From Calothrix sp. MO_192.B10 (lineage in GTDB: Bacteria; Cyanobacteriota; Cyanobacteriia; Cyanobacteriales; Nostocaceae), in assembly GCA_030065055.1 (NCBI GenBank), contig JASJDS010000070.1, positions 1 through 39,887 of the forward strand: 39,887 nt of DNA, read 5' to 3'. Below the pieces are notes generated by a model that was given only the letters and a program-made list of their open reading frames with translations, searched no databases and had not been told where the DNA came from. Of the stretch, positions 17,562-26,654 are shown piece by piece. The first letter of the stretch is position 1. Every line of letters begins with the position of its first letter. A program made the position numbers and the translations under genes.

Positions 17562-19106
17562 ATGGCTGAATTAGAAGAGTCGCTTGAGCAACTACCAAAG
17601 CTAGCTGATAACCTAAAGCTTAATATTGGCGATGCTAATGAGATCCGTCAAGAAATAGCAAGGCTAAGTAATATCCAGGAACAGCTAGAAAACATAAAAG
17701 AAGAGATTGAAGATGAGTTAAGTTTCAATAAAGTAAAAAATGCAGCAATGCGTGCCTTACCTTTTTTAGGCACAGTAGCTGCTATTTTTATTCCTGGCGG
17801 TTTTTTAATAGATACTGTTATTGGAGGTAGTACAGCATTTATTGCAGATAAATTTGTTGATCCGGAAGCAGAAATTACTTTACAAGATTTACAATCAAAA
17901 ATTGAGGATTGGATTAAATGGTGTGATTATCTAAAGGAAAGAGCAGAAGAAATTTTAAATAATACGCAATTTTTATCTCATCTCAAATCATCAAAACAAA
18001 AATCTAGTATACATGAGCAAGTTAAAACTATTGATAATTGTTTAAATATTCACTTAGATTTCGGTAATTATCATACACTAAAGCAAGGATTTGAAAAAAT
18101 TACTAATGCTCAACAACAATTGACAGAGCTACAAGAGCAAGTAAATCAGATTATTGATATTATTAAACATAGTGAAGCCGTTATAGATATATTGTTTGGC
18201 TTAACATCGTTTTTTGGTAATTGTGATTTTGCTTTAGATTGGTGGGATGATGAGTATGGATTAATTATATCTAGTGCCAGTGAATTTAAATCTGTAGCAG
18301 ATATATTGAATGAGTGCGAAGATTTAAAAGAAAAATCTGGAAATCTAATATTACAAGCCAATACATTAAGAGGACAAGTAGAACAGAATTTGAAGTCTCT
18401 AGAGCAAGAACATAGGAGAAACAAATTTACGCATTCATATTCTGCAACAAGTCAGACAAATAACCAAAGCCTACCATCGCTACAAGAAAAAGAGCAAAAA
18501 ACTAAAAACACAACGACGCAAAAACCTTTGGTTTTGATAATAGCTTCAACTGTAACAGTCTTTGCTCTTGGTACTTGGATAGGCAAAGAAAAATTTTCGC
18601 CAGTTCAACAGATGAGCTTTAATTCTCATCAAAAAGTAGATGATGCCGCAAATTTTAAGTCTGGTCAAAAAATAGCGATGGAAGCTGCTATTCTGGTTCA
18701 GAAACCACCTCATCCTCTAAAAGTTTGGCAGCAAGCGGAAACAAAATAGCAGCAAGCGATCAAACTTTTAGAAAGTATTCCTGAAGGAACACCAGTTTCT
18801 ACTGAGGCAAAGAAAAAACTGGCTGTTTACCATCTTAATTATGAAGCTATAAATAAAAGACTCATAGCTGAAACAAAAGCAGCGACAAACTGGGAAAATG
18901 CCCAAAAAATGGCAATGGAAGCTGCTATTCTGGTTCAAAATCCCCCTCATCCACAAGAAGTTTGGCAAAAAGCAAAAGTCAAATGGCAGCAGTCAATCAA
19001 TTTATTAGAAACTATCCCAGAGGGTACATTTTATTATCAACAGGCAAAAGATAAGCTTTCTACTTATAGAACTAACTATATTGCCATAAGTACGAAATTA
19101 AAATGA
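17562..19106 (+). pseudogene. coiled-coil membrane protein with C-terminal repeats, interrupted by one in-frame TAG
   Basis: The frame opened at ATG 17562 runs 395 codons to TAG at 18747-18749, then stays open in the same frame for 119 more codons to 19106. The stop falls inside the first of two tandem repeats of about 75 residues. Both share AMEAAILVQxPPHPxxVWQ and LLExIPEGT; where the second has KVKWQQSINLLE, the first has ETK-stop-QQAIKLLE, so TGG (Trp) has become TAG. Before the repeats: a coiled-coil region with a hydrophobic stretch (residues 66-95), further helices, and a transmembrane helix (about 327-345, VLIIASTVTVFALGTWIG). The repeat type occurs at the C-termini of various cyanobacterial membrane and kinase-like proteins. 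Function unknown. Either a recent nonsense mutation with a possibly functional 395-residue product, or a sequencing error. Confidence 0.75.
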
Positions 19107-19152
19107 TAGCTGATGTTAGAAGTTTTAACGCCTTCACTTCATTCCTCAAATA

Positions 19153-19255
19153 ATATCATGTCCGCCTGAATACTTACGATAAAAGTAACGCTGAAATTTT
19201 GAAATATAAAAACTCTCGAAATTTTATATCGTAACTAATTACCCGGACATGATAT
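19153..19255. repeat. 103-bp element with 12-bp perfect terminal inverted repeats
   Basis: ATATCATGTCCG (19153-19164) is perfectly repeated in inverse as CGGACATGATAT (19244-19255). A second, inner pairing (TTACGAT... / ATCGTAA) lies near 19173 and 19229. There is no open frame. It sits in the 224-bp spacer between the convergent coiled-coil and yggS genes and may be a MITE and/or a terminator. Confidence 0.75.
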
Positions 19256-19330
19256 AAATTCCTAATAAACCCAGTTTTTCATCCACATTTACCTTTACCT
19301 TTACCTTGTCTTAATTATTCTTCAAATCAG

Positions 19331-20014
19331 CTATTGCCTGTCACCAAAAATTGTTCTTCCGAGTCGAATCATGGTTGCTCCAGCTTTTATGGCTAATAAA
19401 TAATCTCCCGACATTCCCATAGATAATTCTTGCAACTGTAAATTACTAGCTTGGTTGATTTTTTCCTTTAATTTCCGTGTTTCTTCAAAGGTATCAAAAA
19501 TTTCCGAGTCTGATAAACCCAAGGGTAAAATAGTCATTAATCCTTGGATATCTAAATTTTCTGCTAATTCCAATTCTGGGGAAGCAGCTAATAATTCCTC
19601 AGCAGACCAACCATATTTATTGGGGTCTGGTAGCATTTTTACTTGCAGACAAATTTTGGGTTTTTTATTTAATTCCCCTGCCAATTTATTCAGACGTTCT
19701 AGTAGTTTAAAATTATCAACAGTGTGAATCCAGTTCATGGATTTTACAGCTTGTTTAGCCTTGTTACTTTGTAAGTGACCGATAAAATGCCAACAAATAT
19801 CATTTAAATCTTGTAGCTCCTCCTGTTTTTCTAAAGCTTCCTGTACGCGGTTTTCTCCAAAATCTCTAATTCCAGCAGCATATGCTTCTCGCATTTTTTC
19901 TACTGAGACTTGTTTGCTAATGGCAATTAAACGCACATCAGGTGTTAACTGCTGTTTGATTGCTTGAATTTTTGCGGAGATAGAATTTGTTAAGTGCAAA
20001 GAATTGGTACTCAT
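19331..20014 (-). CDS. pipY: YggS/PipY-family PLP-binding protein
   Basis: 227 residues, full length for the family. K34 in RLIAISKQVS is the PLP lysine; FGENRVQEA, WHFIGHLQSNKAK and LSMGMSGDYLLAIKAGATMIRLGR are family hallmarks. These proteins have no known catalytic activity and buffer PLP and amino/keto acid homeostasis. In cyanobacteria pipY usually follows pipX, the PII-binding transcription co-factor; here it is the last gene of a minus-strand operon, 35 bp after a methyltransferase, with no pipX in the window. It could be the relocated housekeeping copy or a second paralogue serving the PLP enzyme two genes upstream. The sequence resembles Nostocales PipY closely enough that I cannot decide. 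Confidence 0.9.
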   Translation of the reverse strand: MSTNSLHLTNSISAKIQAIKQQLTPDVRLIAISKQVSVEKMREAYAAGIRDFGENRVQEALEKQEELQDLNDICWHFIGHLQSNKAKQAVKSMNWIHTVDNFKLLERLNKLAGELNKKPKICLQVKMLPDPNKYGWSAEELLAASPELELAENLDIQGLMTILPLGLSDSEIFDTFEETRKLKEKINQASNLQLQELSMGMSGDYLLAIKAGATMIRLGRTIFGDRQ

Positions 20015-20049
20015 TTTATATTACTGATTTATTAACATCCAAGAAACAA

Positions 20050-20841
20050 TTAAATGGCTTTAATCACCACCACAGCCACTTCACTTTTATGGTGGTAAGG
20101 ACCAAAGTTAAAATCACCGTAAATTTCCGCGATTTTTAATCCACAGGTTTCCAATAAAAGTTGGAATTCTCCCAGCAAGAAAAAGCGACTTTTCCACAAC
20201 ACAACTTGTTCTTTTTCTAAAATACCTTCGTGGTCATAAATTTTGTAATGTCTATCTTGTTCCATTATTTGAGTTGAGGAGTCAAAGCGAAAGGTACTCC
20301 ACATTTCTGTCGTATTTCCGGTAGTTGGATTGATGGTTTGTTTCACCTTCATCACCGACACATCATTGTCTAGCCATTTTTCATCTCTAGCCTCTTCCCA
20401 GGTGGGTAAATCTATCACTAAAGTGCCACCATCTGCAAGATGTCGTCGTAGGGAATTCAAGCATGATTTTTGGTCTTCAATGGAAAGGAGATAGACGAAA
20501 CTACCAAAGGGAACGAAGACAAAGGTGAATTTTTTATTTAAATCAAAATCTCGCATATCAGCTTGATAAAGATGTATGCAATCGCGTACTTCCTGTGGCA
20601 GTCCTGGGAGTTTTTCTTCAAATTTTTGTAGCATTGCGGTTGAGTAATCTATCCCATGTACTACTCGACCTTTTTCGGCTAAAGGAATGGCAAGTCTACC
20701 TGTTCCTACTGCACATTCTAAAATTTCTGAATGTCCCTCGGTTAGCTGACAATACATTTCAATGTCTTTGGTTGTTTTGTGATACAACCAGTCATATAAA
20801 ATTGGTCTTTCGGGAACTTGGGGAAACATATCTTTAGACAT
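20050..20841 (-). CDS. class I SAM-dependent methyltransferase
   Basis: 263 residues with a Rossmann-fold SAM site: motif I ILECAVGTGRLAIPLA (about 40-55), the acidic residue ending strand 2 in VVHGIDYS, and motif II-like YQADMRDFD. The C-terminal part (EMWSTFRFDS... EKEQVVLWKSRFFLLGEFQLLLETCGLKI) resembles methyltransferases of the UbiE/small-molecule type. Substrate unknown. It lies 32 bp after the aminotransferase gene and 35 bp before the yggS-like gene, so it belongs to the operon. It is clearly distinct from the second methyltransferase of the cluster (motif I differs), which suggests two separate methylations, or one methylation and one non-methylating SAM-fold reaction. Confidence 0.85.
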   Translation of the reverse strand: MSKDMFPQVPERPILYDWLYHKTTKDIEMYCQLTEGHSEILECAVGTGRLAIPLAEKGRVVHGIDYSTAMLQKFEEKLPGLPQEVRDCIHLYQADMRDFDLNKKFTFVFVPFGSFVYLLSIEDQKSCLNSLRRHLADGGTLVIDLPTWEEARDEKWLDNDVSVMKVKQTINPTTGNTTEMWSTFRFDSSTQIMEQDRHYKIYDHEGILEKEQVVLWKSRFFLLGEFQLLLETCGLKIAEIYGDFNFGPYHHKSEVAVVVIKAI

Positions 20842-20873
20842 TATTTCATCTCACTTTTTTGAAAATTTTTTGC

Positions 20874-22217
20874 TTATATCAAACCATCAGCTTTCATCCA
20901 ATCAACAGTTTGAGCAAAAGCTGCCATAGTTTGCTGTATATCTGCTGTTGAATGTGCCGCCATTGTCACGCTGCTGAGGGAAATATCAACTCCATTGAGT
21001 AACAAACCCCAGCGCAGGTTTTGACGTAGTTGGGGATTTCCACGGCTACTCAACTGACGATAATCCCATTGGTAGGGGTTAAAATCAGCAGTTTTCAGAC
21101 CTGGAATACCATGACCAATCAGAAATTTGATACAAGAAAATTCACCGTACACTACCCAATCAAGACGGTGTTCGTCAATGATTGCATTAAGTCCGCGACG
21201 CAATTCTTGGGCTAGTTGATTGACTTGAGCCTGTGGTTTGCCTGTCTTAACAATTTTTAACATGGCAATTCCCGCAGCAGCTGATAAGGGGTTGGCACTG
21301 AATGTTCCTAAATGAGACACCTTGGTGGTGCGCCCCTGCTTTTCTTGTTCTTTTCTGGAGATTAAGTTCAATATCTCCTTTTTTCCTACAACTGCGCCCC
21401 CCGGCAGCCCACCTGCTACAATTTTTGCTAGGGTGGTTAAATCAGGTATGACCTGATAATAGGTTTGGGCACCACCCGGAGAAATACGGAATCCGGTGAT
21501 GATTTCGTCAAAAATTAATACTACACCATATTCTTGGGTAATTTCTCGTAATTGGGATAGAAATTCACCATTTGTGGGAATCACCCCGGAACAAGCACCT
21601 GTGGGTTCTAAGATCACACAAGCGATGTCTGGATCTGTGTGCAAACACTTTTCTACCGCTTCAATATCATTAGGTGGACAAAGGATGGTTGCATCAAGCA
21701 CACTCTGGGGAATTCCTGGTTCTATTGCCCCATCTGCCCCCAAGATGACGGAATCTTGCCAGCCGTGATAATGTCCAAAAAATCTCAGTACCTTATGCTT
21801 GCCAGTGTAGGCGCGGGCAAGTCGAATTGCCAGCAGGTTAGCTTCCGTTCCCGAATTTGTAAAGCGGACTTTTTCGGCAGAAGGTATTAACGACTGTATC
21901 AACTCTGCCCATTGTATTTCTAAAGGGTGACAGGCACTATAGTGGGTTCCTTGTTGCACTTGTGCTGTCACTGCTTCCACAATTTCTGGGGGATTATGTC
22001 CTAATAATAATGCCCCATTTCCTCCCCAATAATCAATGAATTCTTTGCCATTAATTCCCCATTTTTTACCCCCTTGAGAATGTGAAATATAAATCGGAAA
22101 TGGTTCAGTATAACGACCATCACTGGTGATACCATCAGGAAAGATACTATTAGCTTTTTGAGCTAGTTCTCTATCTTTTAAAAATGCCTGTTCATATTGT
22201 GACAAAATACTCGGCAT
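20874..22217 (-). CDS. class III aminotransferase, glutamate-1-semialdehyde aminomutase-like
   Basis: 447 residues. Family features: GGKKWGINGKEFIDYWGGNGALLLGH (about 49-74, abridged here as WGINGKEFIDYWGG), VRFTNSGTEANLLAIRLAR (PLP phosphate site), FFGHYHGWQDS, LIFDEIITGFR with D237, and the Schiff-base lysine K265 in LAKIVAGGLPGG. It is of the HemL type in overall layout but clearly diverged, with a DYWGG and C-terminal region unlike housekeeping HemL, so it more likely acts as a transaminase or aminomutase of a specialised pathway. GAGG eight or so bases before the ATG is a good ribosome binding site. It lies in the middle of the nine-gene operon, next to an unrecognised kinase-like protein. 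Confidence 0.86.
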   Translation of the reverse strand: MPSILSQYEQAFLKDRELAQKANSIFPDGITSDGRYTEPFPIYISHSQGGKKWGINGKEFIDYWGGNGALLLGHNPPEIVEAVTAQVQQGTHYSACHPLEIQWAELIQSLIPSAEKVRFTNSGTEANLLAIRLARAYTGKHKVLRFFGHYHGWQDSVILGADGAIEPGIPQSVLDATILCPPNDIEAVEKCLHTDPDIACVILEPTGACSGVIPTNGEFLSQLREITQEYGVVLIFDEIITGFRISPGGAQTYYQVIPDLTTLAKIVAGGLPGGAVVGKKEILNLISRKEQEKQGRTTKVSHLGTFSANPLSAAAGIAMLKIVKTGKPQAQVNQLAQELRRGLNAIIDEHRLDWVVYGEFSCIKFLIGHGIPGLKTADFNPYQWDYRQLSSRGNPQLRQNLRWGLLLNGVDISLSSVTMAAHSTADIQQTMAAFAQTVDWMKADGLI

Positions 22218-22271
22218 TGATGATTTCCTCGTCTTTCAACTTGACCCAAACCCCCTCAAAAAGTTAAATCA

Positions 22272-23615
22272 TCATTCCCCACAACCATGTAACAAATACA
22301 AGAAATATTCATAACGATCGCCCAAATAAATTTCTGCTTTCTTCATTAATTGTTCCAGGGTAAGATTTGAGGGATACAAGGCAAACACATCAGACTCGCA
22401 AAACAAAGGATATAGCATTGTCATGGCTAAAATATAGAACAAATCGTGATCCATTTTGTAGCTTCTCCGTCGTTCAGAAGTCCATTCATTTTGGATTGCT
22501 TGGCGATGTTTTTTCAGTAAAAATAGGTAAGGAATAAAACAATTCCACAGCTTTTGAGAAATCTGTTTAAGTTGCTTCTGGTTAGCATTATGAAAGTATC
22601 CCAGCAACAACTCAAACAGTGGATCGTATTGCAAAAGATTTGTCAAAGTATATTTATCTAAAGTCGAGGGAGTACCAAACTTAGCCAAGGTACGATAAAC
22701 TACAGAACCCAAGTCTCGTAATGCTTGTAAAGTCCGCATTTCGGCTGGAAGTTCGTCCATGTGCCGAGTCGAATCCAGGTCTGTGAACAGGATTTCTTGG
22801 TGTTCAAAATCATATTCAAAATTTGACCATTCCGGGGAATATCGGTACAATCCTGCCAGATTAAAATCACGGGTACTTTTGCCAATTTTGCGGGCAAGAA
22901 TATTGATGGTTTCTAATCTTGTGGTTTCACTATTGGCATCTCCTTTCACCCCCAGAGACTCACGAATGCGGTCATAATAATCATCTGCACCTTTATCCTG
23001 TCCCCGTTGCATTGCTTTGCCAAATTGGACTTCTGATAAACGGTAGGGTGCAGTATCAGGAACTAGAGAGATTACCGCACCCATCGGTTTACCTCGGAAT
23101 TGATAACTATCCTCGTATTGAATGACCACTAAGGGGACAATTGTCGGCACACCTTTGTTCACCAGAGTTTCGGCACTTTGGAACTCTAAGAGGGCACGAC
23201 TGTGGAGGATTCCACCCACTGGCGCAACATCGCTATAGACAAAGGTGTATTCGCCGTCTTTGGTAAAGCCAAAATGGGGATAGGTAGCAAAGCTTTCTAG
23301 AGGTTTGGTTGTGGGGGGAATAGGTATTTCCGTAAATGTATCGAGGAGTGGGTCTCGATGACGACTAGTATCAGGGGGATTCCAAGCACCAACTCCTTTA
23401 ATTTTTGCTGCCCTTAATTGATAGTTGGAATGAGAAACTAAAGATGCTGGTTCATCTAAAATATGCCATGCCATTCTACCCCGACGAGGAAATTTGGGGA
23501 TACGTTTCCAACTGGCGATCGCTAATAATTTTTCCAATTCCTGGTCATCAATATTAACACCAGGAAAACGGTGGGTGATAGTATAATCTATTTGTTGATT
23601 TAAGACTTGAGACAT
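22272..23615 (-). CDS. unrecognised protein with kinase/SelO-like signatures
   Basis: 447 residues; I do not recognise the family with confidence. What can be seen: a lysine-containing strand YQLRAAKIKGVGAW (65-78), then GGILHSRALLEFQSAE (134-149) and a GVPTIVPLVVI strand (155-165), then GKPMGAVISLVPD (175-187). This order resembles SelO-type pseudokinases (KG.G, ..R..IREF..SE.., GIPT.RAL, GAVL.R). Later, FEHQEILFTDLDSTRHMDE (270-288) looks like a metal-binding D-x-D at the DFG position, preceded by a K-S-T-R-D-F catalytic-loop-like segment. If the resemblance is real it would transfer phosphate or AMP to a small molecule or protein. It follows the second methyltransferase by 45 bp and precedes the aminotransferase by 54 bp. 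No convincing ribosome binding site is visible. Confidence 0.6.
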   Translation of the reverse strand: MSQVLNQQIDYTITHRFPGVNIDDQELEKLLAIASWKRIPKFPRRGRMAWHILDEPASLVSHSNYQLRAAKIKGVGAWNPPDTSRHRDPLLDTFTEIPIPPTTKPLESFATYPHFGFTKDGEYTFVYSDVAPVGGILHSRALLEFQSAETLVNKGVPTIVPLVVIQYEDSYQFRGKPMGAVISLVPDTAPYRLSEVQFGKAMQRGQDKGADDYYDRIRESLGVKGDANSETTRLETINILARKIGKSTRDFNLAGLYRYSPEWSNFEYDFEHQEILFTDLDSTRHMDELPAEMRTLQALRDLGSVVYRTLAKFGTPSTLDKYTLTNLLQYDPLFELLLGYFHNANQKQLKQISQKLWNCFIPYLFLLKKHRQAIQNEWTSERRRSYKMDHDLFYILAMTMLYPLFCESDVFALYPSNLTLEQLMKKAEIYLGDRYEYFLYLLHGCGE

Positions 23616-23660
23616 TTTTTAAAATTATTGAAAACGATATTTTAAGAGAATTATTCAAGA

Positions 23661-24503
23661 TTAATTTTCCACTGTTCCCACAGTCAAGACTTCCAACAAA
23701 CAGTAATAAAAATCTTCGCGATCGAGGATATAACTGTCAGACGAAGGGTCAAAATGCCCACACCATTGCTTTAACTCTGTTTCTGATAAATATGGAGCAG
23801 CAATTTTGGCATAGAATTGGGAGTTACCTGTGATGTAATGTTTCACCTCTTCTGAGAGGGGAGGAACTAACTGTACGGCATAGGAAGTTGTCAAGATGTC
23901 TTGCAATCCAGCTTGTTTAAAAATGCCATGAGATTTCCGACCAAAATAGTTATCAAAATAGGAATCTGAGCGTCTTGCCTCAAAAGCTTGAGCAACGGCT
24001 AACATCATTTTGGCTTCTTGGTAAGGACTAATGGGATGAACAAAAAACATCCCACCATCCCAACTGCGATCGGCAATTCTTCCACCTTTTTTGGTCACTC
24101 GTTTTTGCTTTTCTATGGCTGAATGAATATCTGCTAGATAAGGCGAACAACCACTGACAAAAACCAAATCAAAAGTGCCATCTTCAAAAGGAAGATTGTG
24201 CAAATCGCCGATGCGGTATTCAATTATTTCCTTAAAAGGATTCTCCTGGCTTGCTTGAACTGCATAATCTATCCAGCGAGCATCAATATCAACCCCAATC
24301 ACTCGTCCATGGGGCTGGACTTTCTCAGCAAACATTGATGACCATAACCCAGGACCACATCCTAAATCTAAGACAACATCACCGGGTTGCAGATTTAAAC
24401 TATCGACAATTTCTTGCCGATGTTGGATTTTGGCAAAATGATGATCCAGTTGCCACTTAATATTCAGAACCTCTAGCTCTTTGATACCTATTTTCTCTGG
24501 CAT
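23661..24503 (-). CDS. class I SAM-dependent methyltransferase (UbiE/Methyltransf_11-like)
   Basis: 280 residues from ATG 24503; an in-frame TTG four codons upstream is possible, but GAG at the right distance favours the ATG. SAM-binding motifs: VVLDLGCGPGLWSS (motif I), VIGVDIDARWID (strand 2 acid), YRIGDLHNLPFEDGTFDLVFVSG (motif II/III, abridged GDLHNLPFEDGTFD). The C-terminal half (about 150-280) has an added helical region not needed for the SAM site, presumably for the substrate. It begins 14 bp after the MBL-fold gene stop, so the two are co-translated. The methyl acceptor is unknown; with an aminotransferase and two oxygenases in the same operon an amine, hydroxyl or acid are all possible. 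Confidence 0.86.
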   Translation of the reverse strand: MPEKIGIKELEVLNIKWQLDHHFAKIQHRQEIVDSLNLQPGDVVLDLGCGPGLWSSMFAEKVQPHGRVIGVDIDARWIDYAVQASQENPFKEIIEYRIGDLHNLPFEDGTFDLVFVSGCSPYLADIHSAIEKQKRVTKKGGRIADRSWDGGMFFVHPISPYQEAKMMLAVAQAFEARRSDSYFDNYFGRKSHGIFKQAGLQDILTTSYAVQLVPPLSEEVKHYITGNSQFYAKIAAPYLSETELKQWCGHFDPSSDSYILDREDFYYCLLEVLTVGTVEN

Positions 24504-24517
24504 TGAATTTCTCAACT

Positions 24518-25369
24518 TTAATCAAAACTAACTTTCCAAGCCATTTCATGCTTAGTAACATAAACTGGAGCAGGAGAACTCCAATGGGTGCCAATCACTA
24601 AGGTATTGCGATCCCCAACCTGCTCCAGAAATTCTTTCCGGGTTATTTCTGCTTGCTGCGGGAAAGTATCAGCATTACACTCCCATTCCGGGTGTCTGCA
24701 TTGACATGGGTGGTGCATCACATCCCCTGTAATCATCCCTTTCTGACCACGGGAGGAAATGGCGACACTGCAATGTCCGGGGGTATGGCCGGGAGTGGGT
24801 ATCAGTTGCAATTCCGGCGTAATTTGGTAATTGCAATCAACTAATTCCACCAATCCCGCTGCAAATATTGGCGCGACAGAATCACCAAAGGTCTGTACAG
24901 AGGACTCGTCTTTGTGATTAGATAAATGTGCAAATTCAGGCTGTGCAATTATATAACGGGCATTGGGAAATGTGGGTATCCATTTACCATTAACTTTCAT
25001 CGTATTCCAACCCACATGATCGTAATGCAAGTGAGTACAGACCACAATATCAACTGCTTCCCGCTCAAAACCAGATTTGGCAATATCGTCTAGAAACGGT
25101 CCATTGAGTTGGTTAAACTCTGGTGTTGTTCGCTGTTTATCATTACCAACACAAGTATCAATGATAATTTTATGCCCACAGGACTCGACAAGAAGCGCTT
25201 GGACTCGAAATTTTAGCCTCCCGTTTTCATCGACAAAATGGGGTTGAAGCCAGTCAAAGTCGGGTGCTAGGTTTTCCGGAGTTGCATCGGGGAGAATAAA
25301 TGATGCATCTACTGAAAGATCCAGTTCAATTACTGGTGTAATGGAAACATCGCCAATTTGCCATGCCAT
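24518..25369 (-). CDS. metallo-beta-lactamase-fold hydrolase
   Basis: 283 residues. The di-metal site is complete: CTHLHYDHVGWN gives H113, H115, D117 and H118; TPGHTPGHCS gives H195; TGDVMHH gives D216; and IGTHWSS gives H262. The layout resembles the AHL-lactonase/quercetinase-like branch of the superfamily more than glyoxalase II or RNase Z. Members hydrolyse lactones, esters, thioesters or phosphodiesters. In this operon a thioester or lactone hydrolysis is a reasonable guess but not shown. AAAGG precedes the ATG. The gap of 324 bp before it is filled by small repeats and is the largest break in the operon, so a second promoter here is possible. Confidence 0.88.
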   Translation of the reverse strand: MAWQIGDVSITPVIELDLSVDASFILPDATPENLAPDFDWLQPHFVDENGRLKFRVQALLVESCGHKIIIDTCVGNDKQRTTPEFNQLNGPFLDDIAKSGFEREAVDIVVCTHLHYDHVGWNTMKVNGKWIPTFPNARYIIAQPEFAHLSNHKDESSVQTFGDSVAPIFAAGLVELVDCNYQITPELQLIPTPGHTPGHCSVAISSRGQKGMITGDVMHHPCQCRHPEWECNADTFPQQAEITRKEFLEQVGDRNTLVIGTHWSSPAPVYVTKHEMAWKVSFD

Positions 25370-25693
25370 CTGATTTACCTTTACTAAAAATATTGCAACC
25401 TCATCCAGAAATGGGGCGTTGCTTCCTTTGCGGGATGATTTGCTTTTCTCTGTCTATCAGAAAATCCTTTCTTTGCGTCCTACCCTACACCGAAGCCCTT
25501 CGGGTTCGCAGTCGCTCATGGGGGAAACCCCCAAGACCGCGCTGTCTCACCACTTCGTGTCTAATGCGTCTAAAGCCCTACGGGCATGGCTGAGTGCAAA
25601 GCACACGCTTCGCGTTAACGTAGTTCCTCTGTAAGAGGCACGCTAATGTGGTTCATTACTTCATCCCTCTATTGTGCAACGCCAAAAATGGAA
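25370..25693. repeat. repeat-filled gap inside the minus-strand operon
   Basis: No gene. A run of small palindromes is seen: GAAGCCCTTCGGGTTCGC near 25493-25510, TGGGGGAAACCCCCA near 25519-25533, GCCCTACGGGC near 25575-25585, and GCTTCGCGTTAACG near 25608-25621. These are the small dispersed repeats typical of Nostocales spacers. They split the operon between the phytanoyl-CoA-dioxygenase-like and MBL-fold genes. Confidence 0.7.
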
Positions 25694-26620
25694 TTAAGAT
25701 GTCCAAGCTTGGCGATAAAACACACCATTCCCCAAACTCTCCTTGCTTTCAGCTTGATGAAATTCATGCTGGTCAAATCCTGAGTCGTAAACCCCATCTT
25801 TAATCATAGAGTCTGGTAGCTTAATCAGTGGACGGTAACGATGATGTTCTTGTCCCTCTGTAATAAAGGGTTCATTAGCAACTGCATTGTAACTACAGTG
25901 CATCAAAATTCGAGAATTATCAGAGCGATTAAAATCTGAACCATGCAATGTATTGGCATGAAAAAAGATGGCATCTCCGGGTTCAATTTCGCAGTAAAAC
26001 ACCTCCAGTTTTTCCAAGGCTTTCTCTAATCGGGGAGATTCAGGAATATTTTGATGCCCCTTATCTTCCCTAATTATGTGATTGATTCGACCCAATAAAT
26101 GGGATTTTTTGACAACTTTTAAACAACCATTTTCTTGATTACTGGGGGTAAGAGCAATGGTACAAGTAAGTAGCTGGGGAAATAGACAACCATCTTGATA
26201 CCAATGATCGTAGTCTTGATGCCATGCTAAACCACTGTTTCCTGGCTGCACTTTCACGATTTTTGAATGCCAATGATAACAGGGTTCTCCCAATAAAGCT
26301 TCTGTCGCATCAATCATCCTCGCTATTCTGGGAATCACCCCCAATAAAGTATCTCCCAATTCTGTCCAAACAGAAACTCTAAAGTTATCTCCCGCTTTAT
26401 TGGTATTTCTTTGCGTCCACGAACCTTTGAGGTCTGGGTCTTGTTCCAGTAGTTTTTGCAAAGGTTCTATCTCGTCTGCATCGAATAATTTAGGGATGAT
26501 AATAAAGCCATCTTGATGATATTGTTCAATCTGTGATGGGGATAGAGGGCGTGATGTTTTGATCTGATTTTCGCAATCTATTAATACATTGGATGCAGAT
26601 AAATTTATCAGTTGATTCAT
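25694..26620 (-). CDS. phytanoyl-CoA dioxygenase (PhyH)-family Fe(II)/2-oxoglutarate enzyme
   Basis: 308 residues with the PhyH arrangement. The iron facial triad is visible: HxD in LAWHQDYDHW (H134, D136) and the distal His in HANTLHGSDF (H226). R237 in NRSDNSR would bind 2-oxoglutarate. The N-terminal IEQYHQDGFIIIPKLFD (31-47) is a standard PhyH start. Such enzymes hydroxylate or otherwise oxidise small molecules with O2 and 2-oxoglutarate; PhyH members are common in natural-product clusters. GAGAGG before the ATG is a good ribosome binding site. 34 bp separate it from the SDR gene upstream. Length and residues are normal; the substrate is unknown. Confidence 0.9.
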   Translation of the reverse strand: MNQLINLSASNVLIDCENQIKTSRPLSPSQIEQYHQDGFIIIPKLFDADEIEPLQKLLEQDPDLKGSWTQRNTNKAGDNFRVSVWTELGDTLLGVIPRIARMIDATEALLGEPCYHWHSKIVKVQPGNSGLAWHQDYDHWYQDGCLFPQLLTCTIALTPSNQENGCLKVVKKSHLLGRINHIIREDKGHQNIPESPRLEKALEKLEVFYCEIEPGDAIFFHANTLHGSDFNRSDNSRILMHCSYNAVANEPFITEGQEHHRYRPLIKLPDSMIKDGVYDSGFDQHEFHQAESKESLGNGVFYRQAWTS

Positions 26621-26654
26621 ATCTTTATCCTCTCTTTATCCTCAAAATCTTCAG

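Noticed and set aside
20874-22217. Considered as housekeeping hemL
   Set aside because: The context is a biosynthetic operon and several regions differ from typical HemL; a definite call would need a tree.
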